Part shown: positions 33,865 through 45,049 of the stretch, one piece after another
How positions within the stretch are numbered: the first letter of the stretch is position 1
How the letters are laid out: each line of letters begins with the position of its first letter
Origin: Akkermansiaceae bacterium
GTDB lineage: Bacteria; Verrucomicrobiota; Verrucomicrobiia; Verrucomicrobiales; Akkermansiaceae
Reading direction: 5' to 3'
Assembly: GCA_903888515.1 (NCBI GenBank)
Contig: CAISTY010000174.1
Location: 1 to 61,292, forward strand
Length of the DNA: 61,292 bases
Notes under the pieces: model-generated
Databases searched by the model: none
Told to the model about the DNA's origin: nothing
What the model saw: only the letters and a program-made list of their open reading frames with translations
Program-made: the position numbers and the translations under genes

Positions 33865-35205
33865 ATGTCCCCACGCATCCGCACACTCAAACTCAAAGGA
33901 ATCAGACAGTTCCGCGATGTGACCTTCGATTTCACCGATCCGAAGACCGGACAGCCGTTGAATCGTATTTGTCTGATTGGTGGCAACGGAACGGGAAAAT
34001 CTACGATTCTTCGTTTGCTTGCATCGGACAAAACCCTTGGAGTTCCATCTTCGATGCCTCGTTGGACGACAAGGCTGGGTGCGAATGCAGCCATGTATGT
34101 GGATTTCGAGAATAAGGATTCCAGAGCTTGTCTTTATGGTAATCCAAAACAAATGAAATGGGGTTCACGTAGTAATCCACTAGCCGCGCTCTGTGATGAA
34201 GAATTACCGGAACCAGTGCCAATGGGTAACACCGAGAAACAGAAACAGTGGATTGCAGAGCTACGGGATTTGGTCACCGTATATTGTCCGCCAGACGCGG
34301 AACTCGCGCCCAATTCTTCGAACATCACCGATCTTCCATCCGCGAATCTCAGCGTGGCGCTCACATTTCTCAAAAAACCTTTAACCAAATTCATGGTTGG
34401 CCAAGACAAGGTCGCGGAATTCTGGAAGCTTCTGATCGCACTCATCAAGGATCGCGAAGCACGCCTCATCGATTATACTCACCTTCCCGAAAACCAGGAA
34501 CGCACGATCAGTGCGGTTCAAAAGGAGTTCCTGACTAAAAACCCGGACATCCTCAAGGAACTCGCAAGCTTCTGGGAACCGATTCTCATGCAAGCGGGCC
34601 TGAGGTTCGACTATGAGAAGGCCTCCCAACCCGTTCAACTCACCGACAATCTCAAGGCTTATATCTATTTGGCTGCTGAAAATGCGGTTCTTCCCTATGC
34701 GGAACTCAGCACCGGAATCCGCAGCTTCTTGTTCCGTCTCGGCCACCTTTATACCATCTTCCGTTATCACTCCGGCAAGGGCGGCATCGTCTTGATTGAT
34801 GAACCCGAAAACAGCCTATATCCGGATTTCCTCTTCGACCTGCTCGCTCACTATGAGCAAACCGCTCCCGGAAGCCAGTTGTTTTTCGCAACCCACAGTC
34901 CGATTGTGGCAGCACAATTCAAACCCGAGGAACGTTTCATTCTCGAATTCGACCCGGATCGTGGCGTTGTCGTGAGGCGAGGCGTCACTCCCGAAGGTGA
35001 CGATCCCAACGATGTTCTTCTCAAGGATTTCGCGGTTAGAACCCTCTACGGAGAAAAAGGATTGGCCAGTTGGAATCGATTCCGTGAATTGAACCGCCTC
35101 ATTGAGACAGAGAACGATCCAAACACTCGAAAGTCGATGCTCAAGGAATACCTTGAGCTCGGCAGAACCTACAACTTCGATCCGCACAATGAACTTTCTG
35201 CATAA
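33865..35205 (+). CDS. ptuA: Septu-type AAA ATPase (PtuA-like)
   Basis: The 446-residue protein is an SMC/OLD-like ABC ATPase. It starts with IRTLKLKGIRQFRDVTF, has the Walker A GGNGTGKST (39-47), an ABC-type signature segment ELSTGIRSF, Walker B VLIDEPEN (Asp312-Glu313) and the H-loop ATHSP. A gene for a TIGR02646-like HNH protein overlaps its 3' end by 17 nt. This ATPase plus HNH order defines Septu anti-phage systems, and also the effector part of some retrons. No retron reverse transcriptase is present. Base composition is lower in GC than the neighbours, suggesting transfer. The ATPase itself looks complete. Confidence 0.7.
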   Translation: MSPRIRTLKLKGIRQFRDVTFDFTDPKTGQPLNRICLIGGNGTGKSTILRLLASDKTLGVPSSMPRWTTRLGANAAMYVDFENKDSRACLYGNPKQMKWGSRSNPLAALCDEELPEPVPMGNTEKQKQWIAELRDLVTVYCPPDAELAPNSSNITDLPSANLSVALTFLKKPLTKFMVGQDKVAEFWKLLIALIKDREARLIDYTHLPENQERTISAVQKEFLTKNPDILKELASFWEPILMQAGLRFDYEKASQPVQLTDNLKAYIYLAAENAVLPYAELSTGIRSFLFRLGHLYTIFRYHSGKGGIVLIDEPENSLYPDFLFDLLAHYEQTAPGSQLFFATHSPIVAAQFKPEERFILEFDPDRGVVVRRGVTPEGDDPNDVLLKDFAVRTLYGEKGLASWNRFRELNRLIETENDPNTRKSMLKEYLELGRTYNFDPHNELSA

Positions 35206-35698
35206 GGACGGTGCCGCGGTCGAACAATACGGTGACCTGCGGTATCCTCAGGATAGTGAAGAAGCCAGAGACGCCCTGATTGGTCTCCAGAAGGGATTTT
35301 GCGCATACTCGGAACGCCACCTGAAGCCGCTGGACAGCGTCGAAGTCGAGCACTTTGATCCCCGTAAGAAGAACACCCCCGCCGATGGCTTCAACAACTG
35401 GCATGCGGTCATCCGTTGGATGAATGCTCACAAGTTCAGACGGATAGCCTTGAGCTTGTCCTCATCGCCTTCGCGGAGCGGCTTCACCACCCCGATCAAC
35501 CGGGCTTCGCGGATTTCGCCGGTGTGGATGTGTTCCTTGACGCTCACGTTCAGGGTCATCGCCCGATACCCTGAGACAATCGAAGGTAAAGCGCGATTTG
35601 CGTTCTGGAAGTGCGTGATTCGGCACGGCTGGCCGGCTTTGCCTGAAGGGGCGGCACATGAAGAGGAGCGCACCGTGCGGGCAAGGACGTTGGCTTAG
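35189..35698 (+). pseudogene. ptuB: HNH nuclease of the Septu-like pair, truncated (PtuB-like)
   Basis: The first 82 or so residues match HNH proteins paired with PtuA: CAYSERHL (Cys38), VEVEHFDPRKK with the catalytic histidine, then NNWHAVIRWMNAHK. After position about 35437 the sequence changes abruptly to an unrelated serine/arginine-rich tail that runs to a stop at 35698, so the second half of the nuclease is missing. On the opposite strand of this tail a frame (35428-35673) ends exactly at the junction and looks protein-like (EARLIGVVKPLREGDED); I cannot name it. The system is probably inactive as encoded here. Confidence 0.6.
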
Positions 35699-35758
35699 AG
35701 GACCATCGTTACAGCCGACGCATTTCCGGTAATCTTTGGACTTCTCAAAGCGTCCGGC

Positions 35759-36079
35759 ATGCGTCACTTTCCGTGCGTGTCTGAACCTGTTGCGCCCGCA
35801 ATCGTGATTTCGCTCTACTCAGCGATGGGGTTGCTTTTTTTGTTGGTGGCGATGATGGTGGGGATTTCCCGCAGGCTGACGCGGATCGAAAGACGTTTGG
35901 CCGCAGGAGGTAGGCGTGAGGAGGTCGCCGCCCCGTCGCTTGCGGAAACCCCGGCGGGAGGGACCTTCGACACCTTTCTCAACGAGGATCCGGCCCGCCG
36001 ACTCATGTCGAAGGGTGAACAATTCGCCGCCTATCGCCGATGGCGGCATGAGAACGGCCTGAATTGGTCGCATTCATGA
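35759..36079 (+). CDS. Small membrane protein upstream of the act operon
   Basis: This protein has up to 106 residues, with one transmembrane helix (GLLFLLVAMMVGI), a basic cytoplasmic stretch and a conserved-looking C-terminus (GEQFAAYRRWRHENGLNWS). The start is uncertain: ATG 35825 directly before the helix is as plausible as 35759. It ends 22 bp before actA, so it may be the first gene of the respiratory operon. I do not recognise its family. Confidence 0.5.
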   Translation: MRHFPCVSEPVAPAIVISLYSAMGLLFLLVAMMVGISRRLTRIERRLAAGGRREEVAAPSLAETPAGGTFDTFLNEDPARRLMSKGEQFAAYRRWRHENGLNWSHS

Positions 36080-36101
36080 GGAAACCATCATTGTCCTTGC
36101 C

Positions 36102-36800
36102 ATGGCAAATATTTTTCCACGTTGGACCAATCAACTGCCTCTGAAAATCGCGATCTGCGCCGGGTCCGCAGTGGTGGGCGTGGCGCTCGCCTTCAATTAT
36201 TATGCGACGCCGAAAGCTTTGGCGGCGGGCTATCAACCGGCGCAGCCGATTCCGTTTTCGCACAAGATCCATGTGGATCAGATCGGCTTGGATTGCCGGT
36301 ATTGCCACTCGTTCGTCGAGGTGTCCGGCCATGCGAACGTGCCGCCGGGAAATACCTGTTGGAATTGCCACCAGCACGTCCAGCGGGAAAGCCCTAAACT
36401 CGCGCCGCTGCACCAGGCGATGGATCCGGCCTATCCGGGGTATGACGGCAAGCCGATCGAGTGGGTGCGCATCCACAAGGCGCCCGATTATGTCTATTTC
36501 AACCACTCGGCGCACTTGAGCCGGGGGGTTGGCTGCCGGAGTTGCCACGGCAATGTGCATGCCATGGAAGTCGTTTCCCAGGACCAGCCGCTCTCGATGA
36601 GTTGGTGCCTGGACTGCCACCGCGCCCCGGAAAATTTCCTCCGTCCGCTCGAGGAGGTTTGCAATTCCGGGCATGACGCGCAGACATATCTAACAAACAA
36701 CCCGCAGCTTGGCGTGACAACTCCCCGGGAACTCGGTCTCATGCTCAAGGAGCGCTTCAAGGTGAAACCGAAGATCACCTGCACCACCTGCCACCGCTGA
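36102..36800 (+). CDS. actA: Alternative complex III pentaheme cytochrome c, ActA
   Basis: The 232-residue protein has one N-terminal membrane anchor and five CxxCH heme sites (CRYCH, CWNCH, CRSCH, CLDCH, CTTCH), the number expected for ActA. It is the periplasmic electron-transfer subunit of quinol:cytochrome c oxidoreductase ACIII. It heads the order actABCDEF found in many bacteria that lack the cytochrome bc1 complex. ActB follows after 45 bp. Confidence 0.95.
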   Translation: MANIFPRWTNQLPLKIAICAGSAVVGVALAFNYYATPKALAAGYQPAQPIPFSHKIHVDQIGLDCRYCHSFVEVSGHANVPPGNTCWNCHQHVQRESPKLAPLHQAMDPAYPGYDGKPIEWVRIHKAPDYVYFNHSAHLSRGVGCRSCHGNVHAMEVVSQDQPLSMSWCLDCHRAPENFLRPLEEVCNSGHDAQTYLTNNPQLGVTTPRELGLMLKERFKVKPKITCTTCHR

Positions 36801-36845
36801 CATATCCAACATGCACTCGATTTCCACCCTTTCCTGAAGCCGCAC

Positions 36846-39800
36846 ATGAGCAAACGCAATTGGCAACACCCCGCAGTTCCCGCCAACGAAACCACCGTCG
36901 TTTGGCGCGGTGCGGGCCCACTTGCCGACATCCCGGCCATGCACGAGTGGTGGGCGCGCGAGTTTCCGCAAGCGGCCACCGCAATGTCCGATGCGGGCGA
37001 CGCGGAAACCACCCGCCGGTCGTTTCTCAAACTGATGGGCGCGTCTGCCGCACTGGCTGGATTCGGCATGGCCGCGTGCCGCCGCCCGGAAAGTCATATC
37101 GTCCCCTATACCAAGGCACCCGAGTGGGGGATTCCCGGCAAGGCGACCTACTATGCATCTGCCATGCCGCGAGCGCATGGCGCGACGCCGTTGGTGGTGA
37201 CTACCTTCGAAGGCCGCCCCACGATGCTCGCCCCCAACCGCCTCCATCCGGATGCCAGCGGCACGGATGCCTTCGCCCAAGCCTCGGTGCTCGATCTTTA
37301 CTCCCCATCGCGATCCCGCGAAATCCTCAACTCGGGCAAACCGGCCACACGCACCGATCTCATGGCCGCCATCAGCGCGATCGCAAGCAATCCATCCGCC
37401 AAAATCGGCTTCCTCTTCGCGGCCGACGATAGCCCGACCCGTGCCCGACTGACCAAGGAACTCGCCGCCAAGTACCAGTCCTCTAAATTCTATCAATATG
37501 AAGCGCTCACCGGCGAGTCCCCGAAGGCCCTCGGCGCGGGCGTGAAATGCCTCGCGGATTTTTCCAAGGCCGAGCGGATTCTATCACTGGATTGCGATTT
37601 TGTGGGAACCGACCCGCAGGGACCTGTCACACCGTTTTTCTCGGGTCGCAAGCCGGAGGGAAATGGTTACGACACCAAGGCAGACGCATCGAAGTTGAAC
37701 CGTCTTTATGTCGTCGAGGCCGCCTTCTCGCTTACCGGCGGCATGGCCGATCACCGCTTGCGCGTCGCACCGGGCCAAGTTCTGTTAGTCGCCGGCCAGA
37801 TCGCCCGCGAACTGGGAATTTTCCATGCGAAAGGCGTCAACGAGGTCACCGATGCCAGCCAGCTCGCGTGGATCAAGGCGCTGGCAGCGGATCTCAAGGC
37901 CCATGCGGGGAAAGCCGCGGTCCTAACAGGTTCGCGCCAACCCGCCGCAGTGCATCACCTCGCGCTGGCCATCAATCTGGCGCTTGACAACCTCGGCGCG
38001 GGAAAACCGTTAGCCGCCATGCAGACCGATACCCGCGACCTCGGCTCGCTGGCCGCACTCAAGGCCGGCATCGAATCCGGCGCGGTGGAAACACTCGTGC
38101 TGCTCACCCCGTCCAACCCGGTTTATGATGCGCCGTCGGACCTCAAGTTCGCGGATTCGTTAGCCAAACTGAAAACCAGCATTCATCTCGGCGAGCGCAC
38201 CGATGCCACGGCCCATGCCGCCACCTGGCACATTCCCGCCGCCCATTACCTCGAATCGTGGTCGGACACCCGCAGCGCGCGCGGCACCCACACCGCGGTC
38301 CAACCGATGATTCTGCCGCTCTATCAGGACTGCGTGTCCGAATTGGAACTGCTCCTCGCGCTGCTATCCGATACCGGCAAACTCTTGAATGGCGAAGGTG
38401 AGCAAGGCGCCCCGTCGCCCGCCTACCATGCCGTCCGCACCACCTTCGCCGGTCTCGGCGGGGAAAGTGAGACCGCCTGGAAAAAATTCCTGCGCGACGG
38501 ATTTCTAGCGGATACCGCGTATCCGCTCATCACTCCGGAGATTGCGGAATCCGCCGCTGCCGACATCGCGGACGCGAACATCGTAACGGTCAAAGCCGGA
38601 GTGCCCACCAAGGATGCGCTGCAAGTGCTTTTCGCCACCGACGCCTCGGTCTTTGACGGACGCTGGATCGACAACGCTTGGCTACAGGAAGCACCCGATC
38701 CGATTTCCAAACTCACCTGGGACAACGCCGCATTGATCGCGCCAAAAACCGCCATGGAACTCGGGATTTACGACGAGATCATCGCCACCGCAAACGCCCG
38801 CGCGCTCGCATCTCCGGATGGCGAAGGACCTAACCGAAAGTCACCCGTGATTCAAGTGATGGTCAACGGCCGGTCGCTGGAAATCCCGGTCCTCGTCGCC
38901 TTCGGCCAGGCCGAACACACCCTCGTGATTCCGTTAGGTTATGGTCAGGGATTTGACAAGGATGATGAATTCAAGCGCGGTCCATCGAACGAGTCGCACG
39001 TCGGTCTGGTCGGTGTCAACCGCGGCTTCAACGCCTATCCGCTGCGCACCGCCGCCACCGCCTATTTCGCCACCGGTGCCACCGTCCAGCTCACCGGCAA
39101 GCGCTACGCGGTCGCCCTTACCCAGGAGCATCACGCCATGTATGGCCGCGCCCTGGCGCGCGAGGTTTCCACCCTCGATGCGGATGACGGGAAAGGCGGA
39201 TTCGCCGCGCAACTCGCCAACGTCAGCAAACAGGGCAACGACGCCCACGCGCCGCCTAACATCTATCTATACGAGCCCAAAGGCTCCGCGTTGTGGCATC
39301 CCGGCCCTGATGGCAAGGCACAGGAGTTCCTCAGTGACCCGCTCCACCAGTGGGGCATGTCGATCGACCTCTCGGCGTGCATGGGATGCAACGCATGTCT
39401 GGTCGCCTGCCAGGCGGAAAACAACATCCCGGTCGTCGGCAAGGAACAAGTCGCCAGAGGCCGCGAAATGCATTGGATCCGCATGGACCGGTATTTCGCG
39501 ACGCAAGAGCGCTTCATCGATGAGGATGGCAAAGAAAAGCAAACTCCCGAATGGGTGCGCGATAACCCGGAACTCGTCCCACAACCGGTCGCCTGTATGC
39601 AATGTGAATCCGCGCCGTGCGAAACCGTGTGCCCGGTCAACGCCACGGTGCACACCGAGGACGGTCTCAACGCGATGGCCTACAACCGCTGCATCGGCAC
39701 CCGCTATTGTGCTAACAACTGCCCGTACAAGGCCCGCCGCTTCAATTTCTTCGATTATAACAAGCGCAACCCGCTCATCGCCCATAACCTCTATCGCGGT

Positions 39801-40256
39801 CCGCTGGGAGTCACAGCCGTCGGCGACCCGGATCACCTGCAAAAAAACCCCAACGTCACCGTCCGCATGCGCGGGGTGATGGAAAAATGCACCTATTGTG
39901 TGCAGCGTCTCACGGAGGCGGTCATCCGCCAAAAACGCGGCCCGCAACAACAGACGCTCGATGACGGCGTGCCATCCACCGGAATGACGGTTTCTAACAG
40001 CACGTTGCGCATTCCGCCGGACTCGGTGAGAACCGCCTGCCAGGACGCCTGCCCGGCCGCCGCCATCACCTTTGGAAACCTGCTGGACAAAGAACAATCC
40101 GTGCTTGGCCGCAGCCGCCACATGGATCGCGGTTATGACCTGCTTCACTATATCGGCACCCGCCCGCGCACCAGCTATCTGGCACGCGTCAAAAACCCGA
40201 ATCCGGCGATGCCCGACGCCAAGTTCGTCGGCAAGGCCACCATTCACATGGGCTGA
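36846..40256 (+). CDS. actB: Alternative complex III iron-sulfur subunit, ActB
   Basis: The 1136-residue protein fuses a molybdopterin-oxidoreductase-like domain without evident cofactor motif to a C-terminal ferredoxin-like domain. A Tat signal ([13 protein letters not shown]) lies unusually deep, near residue 57, as is normal for ActB. The iron-sulfur part shows [35 protein letters not shown] and CTYCV with a late CQDAC. It passes electrons from the quinol site to ActA. An imperfect inverted repeat follows before actC. Confidence 0.95.
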   Translation: MSKRNWQHPAVPANETTVVWRGAGPLADIPAMHEWWAREFPQAATAMSDAGDAETTRRSFLKLMGASAALAGFGMAACRRPESHIVPYTKAPEWGIPGKATYYASAMPRAHGATPLVVTTFEGRPTMLAPNRLHPDASGTDAFAQASVLDLYSPSRSREILNSGKPATRTDLMAAISAIASNPSAKIGFLFAADDSPTRARLTKELAAKYQSSKFYQYEALTGESPKALGAGVKCLADFSKAERILSLDCDFVGTDPQGPVTPFFSGRKPEGNGYDTKADASKLNRLYVVEAAFSLTGGMADHRLRVAPGQVLLVAGQIARELGIFHAKGVNEVTDASQLAWIKALAADLKAHAGKAAVLTGSRQPAAVHHLALAINLALDNLGAGKPLAAMQTDTRDLGSLAALKAGIESGAVETLVLLTPSNPVYDAPSDLKFADSLAKLKTSIHLGERTDATAHAATWHIPAAHYLESWSDTRSARGTHTAVQPMILPLYQDCVSELELLLALLSDTGKLLNGEGEQGAPSPAYHAVRTTFAGLGGESETAWKKFLRDGFLADTAYPLITPEIAESAAADIADANIVTVKAGVPTKDALQVLFATDASVFDGRWIDNAWLQEAPDPISKLTWDNAALIAPKTAMELGIYDEIIATANARALASPDGEGPNRKSPVIQVMVNGRSLEIPVLVAFGQAEHTLVIPLGYGQGFDKDDEFKRGPSNESHVGLVGVNRGFNAYPLRTAATAYFATGATVQLTGKRYAVALTQEHHAMYGRALAREVSTLDADDGKGGFAAQLANVSKQGNDAHAPPNIYLYEPKGSALWHPGPDGKAQEFLSDPLHQWGMSIDLSACMGCNACLVACQAENNIPVVGKEQVARGREMHWIRMDRYFATQERFIDEDGKEKQTPEWVRDNPELVPQPVACMQCESAPCETVCPVNATVHTEDGLNAMAYNRCIGTRYCANNCPYKARRFNFFDYNKRNPLIAHNLYRGPLGVTAVGDPDHLQKNPNVTVRMRGVMEKCTYCVQRLTEAVIRQKRGPQQQTLDDGVPSTGMTVSNSTLRIPPDSVRTACQDACPAAAITFGNLLDKEQSVLGRSRHMDRGYDLLHYIGTRPRTSYLARVKNPNPAMPDAKFVGKATIHMG

Positions 40257-40390
40257 AGACGCAAGACTTCAAGACACAAGACTCAAGAAAGAAGAAGATA
40301 GATGAATTCCCCACAGAAGACGGACCTCGAGAAGCCAACGAATGGAGAAATCTTCCATCTTGGGTCTTCAAGTCTTGTCTCTTGCGTCTC
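40255..40390. repeat. Large imperfect inverted repeat between actB and actC
   Basis: AGACGCAAGA (40257-40266) is repeated as TCTTGCGTCT (40379-40388). Inside the arms CAAGACTTCAAGAC pairs imperfectly with GTCTTCAAGTCTTG. The arms also contain short direct repeats of a CAAGAC type. The transcript could form a long hairpin at a subunit boundary in the operon, possibly affecting RNA stability. Confidence 0.6.
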
Positions 40391-40429
40391 CTGCCGCTTT
40401 TTCTAACACTTTGCATTTTCGACCCGCGC

Positions 40430-41902
<1,473 letters not shown>

Positions 41903-41978
41903 ATCCTATATTCTATATTCCAAATTTCATATCTCAAATTTCAAATTTCGAATTTCAAATCCGCATCCCCTATCTTCC
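41903..41978 (+). repeat. AT-rich low-complexity spacer between actC and actD
   Basis: The spacer consists of degenerate repeats of a TTTCAAAT/ATTCCAAAT type and contains almost no G. It separates two genes of one operon and ends at the GTG start of actD. There is no Shine-Dalgarno. The likely effect is an unstructured leader. Confidence 0.6.
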
Positions 41979-42542
41979 GTGACTCCTGATCGCAAACGCA
42001 TTTACGGCTATCTGGCCGAGTTTGAGAGCGCCGCCGCCCTGTATCAGGCCGCGGCACGGGTCCGCGACGCCGGCTTCAAGCATTGGGACTGTTATTCGGC
42101 ATATCCGATCCACGGTCTTGACGGCGCGATGGGCATCAAACGTTCGATCCTGCCACGGCTTGTCTTTGTCGGTGGCCTGACCGGCTTTGTCACGGCATTT
42201 GTGCTCTCCTACGCGACGCAGGTGGTGATCTATCCGACCGTGGTGCAGGCGAAACCGGCGAATTTATTCACCATTCCGGCGTTTTTCCCCATCATGTTTG
42301 AGCTGACGGTATTGTTTGCGGGACTCACGGTGCTGTTCGGGTTGTTGGCACTGATCCGTCTGCCGCGACTCAACCACCCGCTCTTCGAAAGCCGCCAGTT
42401 CCAGCGTGTGACCGATGACGGGTTCTTCATCGCCATCGAAGCCCTGGATCCCAGCTTCGACACCCAGGAAACCCACACCCTGCTCGCCGAAATCGGCGGC
42501 GCCAATATCGAACTCGTCGAAGAAGAAGATGATGATGGATAG
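41979..42542 (+). CDS. actD: Alternative complex III subunit ActD (DUF3341)
   Basis: The 187-residue protein begins with GTG and shows the DUF3341 pattern: YGYLAEFESAAALYQAAARV, HWDCYSAYPIHGLD, then two transmembrane helices (about residues 58-80 and 98-122) and an acidic C-terminus. ActD is a structural membrane subunit of ACIII near the ActC/ActB interface. Position and length agree with the family. Confidence 0.92.
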   Translation: MTPDRKRIYGYLAEFESAAALYQAAARVRDAGFKHWDCYSAYPIHGLDGAMGIKRSILPRLVFVGGLTGFVTAFVLSYATQVVIYPTVVQAKPANLFTIPAFFPIMFELTVLFAGLTVLFGLLALIRLPRLNHPLFESRQFQRVTDDGFFIAIEALDPSFDTQETHTLLAEIGGANIELVEEEDDDG

Positions 42543-42546
42543 GGAA

Positions 42547-42604
42547 CATGCCGAAAATCCAGAATCCACAATCCACAATCCACAATCCGAATTCCCCACA
42601 TTAG
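42547..42604 (+). repeat. Low-complexity spacer between actD and actE
   Basis: The spacer is built from tandem AATCCAC units (AATCCACAATCCACAATCC at 42563-42588) and is nearly free of G until the last bases before ATG 42605. It resembles the other G-poor leaders in this window. Confidence 0.6.
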
Positions 42605-43261
42605 ATGCGCTATTTTTTCATTGTTTATGCGTTGCTTGCGCTGCTTGTCGTTGGCATCTTCGGACTGCCCGGGCAGAAGTTCGCCAAACTGCCTATCAGA
42701 ATCTTCCCTGACATGGACGAACAGGACAAGCTGCGCGCGCAGAAGCCGGATGCGTTTTTCGCGGACGGTCATGGCGGCCGGGGGTCCATCGCCGGGGTCC
42801 ATCCGCGCGGTTTCAACCCGGATGGCGCAAAGATGATTGGCGGAATCCCCGAGTATGAGTTTGGCGGCGGAACCGGTTATGATACAACCGGACGGATTGG
42901 CGACTACTATGGCAACGGCATGCCCGTGGAGTTGCAGCTATCTCCCGCGGGCGCCCGGGCATTGATCCGCCGCGGCAAAGAACGCTACGGCATCTATTGT
43001 GCGGCCTGCCACGGTGCTTACGGCGATGGCCAGGGGATCACCGCGGCCTACGGCGTGCCGGTAGCCAGCAACCCGAATGCGAAACTCAACTCCACCAGGC
43101 AGGATATTTATCCGGACGGGCGCATGTTCCATACCATCACCCACGGCATGGGCAGGATGAGTGCTTATGGCTATCAGATTCCGGTGCGCGACCGCTGGGC
43201 CATCATCGCCTATGTCCGCACGCTCCAGGCCGCCAAACAATCCGCGGATCAAGCCCGTTAA
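42605..43261 (+). CDS. actE: Alternative complex III monoheme cytochrome c, ActE
   Basis: The 218-residue protein has an N-terminal membrane anchor and a single CAACH heme site near residue 135. GRMFHTITHGMGRMSAYG further on carries candidate axial methionines. ActE is the cytochrome c subunit from which ACIII delivers electrons to a soluble carrier or directly to an oxidase. It lies 21 bp before actF. Confidence 0.93.
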   Translation: MRYFFIVYALLALLVVGIFGLPGQKFAKLPIRIFPDMDEQDKLRAQKPDAFFADGHGGRGSIAGVHPRGFNPDGAKMIGGIPEYEFGGGTGYDTTGRIGDYYGNGMPVELQLSPAGARALIRRGKERYGIYCAACHGAYGDGQGITAAYGVPVASNPNAKLNSTRQDIYPDGRMFHTITHGMGRMSAYGYQIPVRDRWAIIAYVRTLQAAKQSADQAR

Positions 43262-43282
43262 TCCTATTTTCATCCCACCGCA

Positions 43283-44593
43283 ATGGCCCGCCACCACGTT
43301 ACTTCCGCAGACCTTGCCATCCACGGCGATCACCTGGATTCCACGGGGGTTTCCACGGTGAAAAGCATCGCCATGGGCGTGGCCCTTGTCGGGACCGTGG
43401 CCAGCCTGTATTTGTTATTTTTCGCGCCGGAGATGATTCGCGGATGTTTTGCCTACTCCTGGTTGTTCGCGTTTTATTATTTCCTGTCGCTCTCGATCGG
43501 CGGTTGTTTCTGGACCTTGCTCCACAACGTCACGAATGCGGGCTGGGGGACGTCCGTGCGCCGGACCTTCGAAAACCTCGGATCCACCTATCCGTGGATA
43601 TACCTGTTCGCCCTCCCGCTGCTGTGCCCGGAAGTGCAACAATATCTGTATGAATGGATGAATATCCAACGCGCCGCCACCGGCCGTGTGGAGGAATTCC
43701 TGCAGTCCCATAGCAGCCTGCTCTATCACAAATATGGTTTCCTGAATTTGCCGTTTTGGTATGGCAGGGTGATCTTCTGGGGACTGGCGCTGAGCCTCGT
43801 CATCATCGGCCTGCGCAAACTATCGGTCGCCCAGGATACCGATCCGCATCCCGGAACGGCCCGTTTGTTCCAAGCGCGTTTCCACTCGACTTACACGTTG
43901 ATTCTGTTCGCACTGACGGTCACCTTTACCGGTTTTGATTTTCTGCTGGGGCTGGATTACAAGTGGTTTTCCACGATGTGGGGTGTCTATCTGTTTGGTG
44001 GTTCGGCGCTCAACGCGATGGCGGTGATCATTCTGACATGCGCCTGGTTGCAGAGTCGGGGGCATCTCAAACACGTCACCTCGGACGAACATTTCCATAT
44101 CATGGGCAAGCTGTTGCTGGCCTTCACCATTTTCTGGGCCTACATCGCGTTCTCGCAGTATTTCCTCATCTGGTATGCGGGCATCACCGAGGAAACCTCG
44201 TATTTCCTGATCCGCAACACCGGCCACTGGAATACCGCGATGATCGTGCTGGTCTTCGGCCACTTCGCCGTGCCCTTTGTTTTCCTGCTTCAGGCATGGC
44301 TCAAGCGCAACCCGAGATCACTCTCGATCCTGGCGGGTTACACGCTGTGCATGCATGTCTTTGACCACTATCTGATCACCATTCCCGAACGCGGCATCTC
44401 GCTGGGGAACATCAAGCCGGATGTCTTCGGTGGAATTCAAGTCTCCATCCCCGGCGCGTTCTGGGGTGACATCCTGGCCTTCGTCACCATCGGTGCGGCC
44501 TTCCTGTTTTTTCTTCTGCGTGCGCTCGGCCAGCACTCGCTCTATCCAAACCGCGACCCGCGCATCCTCGAATCCGCCAATTTGTCCAACTGA
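43283..44593 (+). CDS. actF: Alternative complex III membrane subunit, ActF
   Basis: The 436-residue protein has about ten transmembrane helices and is related to ActC. Typical segments are SLSIGGCFWTLLHNVTNAGW, FDFLLGLDYKWFSTMWGVY and HDLGKL-like HIMGKLLLAFTIFWAYIAF. It forms the second NrfD-like half of the ACIII membrane core. It ends 13 bp before the next gene. Confidence 0.93.
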   Translation: MARHHVTSADLAIHGDHLDSTGVSTVKSIAMGVALVGTVASLYLLFFAPEMIRGCFAYSWLFAFYYFLSLSIGGCFWTLLHNVTNAGWGTSVRRTFENLGSTYPWIYLFALPLLCPEVQQYLYEWMNIQRAATGRVEEFLQSHSSLLYHKYGFLNLPFWYGRVIFWGLALSLVIIGLRKLSVAQDTDPHPGTARLFQARFHSTYTLILFALTVTFTGFDFLLGLDYKWFSTMWGVYLFGGSALNAMAVIILTCAWLQSRGHLKHVTSDEHFHIMGKLLLAFTIFWAYIAFSQYFLIWYAGITEETSYFLIRNTGHWNTAMIVLVFGHFAVPFVFLLQAWLKRNPRSLSILAGYTLCMHVFDHYLITIPERGISLGNIKPDVFGGIQVSIPGAFWGDILAFVTIGAAFLFFLLRALGQHSLYPNRDPRILESANLSN

Positions 44594-44606
44594 AAAACCG
44601 CCGTCC

Positions 44607-45020
44607 ATGGACCCCGCCCGCGACACCCCGATCATCCGTTCCACCATCTACTTGCGGGGCATCGGCATTTTCCTGATGTTCGCACTGTTGCTGGCGGTCA
44701 TCTGGTTGTTCACGCACAAGGCTCCGGAATCCCTTGAGGACGTGGTGGCCAGGACCCGTTACGCCACCAAGGCGAAACTCGAAGAGACCCAGGCCGCCAG
44801 TCTCTCGCAACAGGCGATCGACGCGGCCATTCCCGCAGTCGCGGAACAACTCGCTGCTGCCAAACCTGCCGCTGTCGAAAAACCGGAACAGGTCATTCCC
44901 GGATCCCCGACCGCCGCGAAGATCGCTCCGAAGCCTGTGAGTACGCCTGCGCCGATAGATTCCAAGGTCAAGGACGCGGACAAGCCGCCGGTGCCCGCGC
45001 CAAATCCGCCCCAGCCTTGA
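44607..45020 (+). CDS. Single-helix membrane protein with Ala/Pro/Lys-rich tail
   Basis: The 137-residue protein has one transmembrane helix (residues about 15-34, GIFLMFALLLAVIWLFTH) and a long low-complexity tail rich in Ala, Pro and Lys. I do not recognise its family. It sits between actF and the CcoN-like gene with 13- and 29-bp gaps. That suggests a role in assembly or docking of the respiratory complex. Confidence 0.75.
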   Translation: MDPARDTPIIRSTIYLRGIGIFLMFALLLAVIWLFTHKAPESLEDVVARTRYATKAKLEETQAASLSQQAIDAAIPAVAEQLAAAKPAAVEKPEQVIPGSPTAAKIAPKPVSTPAPIDSKVKDADKPPVPAPNPPQP

Positions 45021-45049
45021 TGGATTGAATTACCTATTTCAAAGAGCCG

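Noticed and set aside
33865..35698. Retron defence system
   Set aside because: The ATPase/HNH pair also occurs as a retron effector, but no reverse transcriptase or msr-msd region is present nearby.
42547..42604. Possible CRISPR-like repeat
   Set aside because: The units are short, contiguous and without spacers of constant length. It is simple low-complexity sequence, and no cas genes are present.
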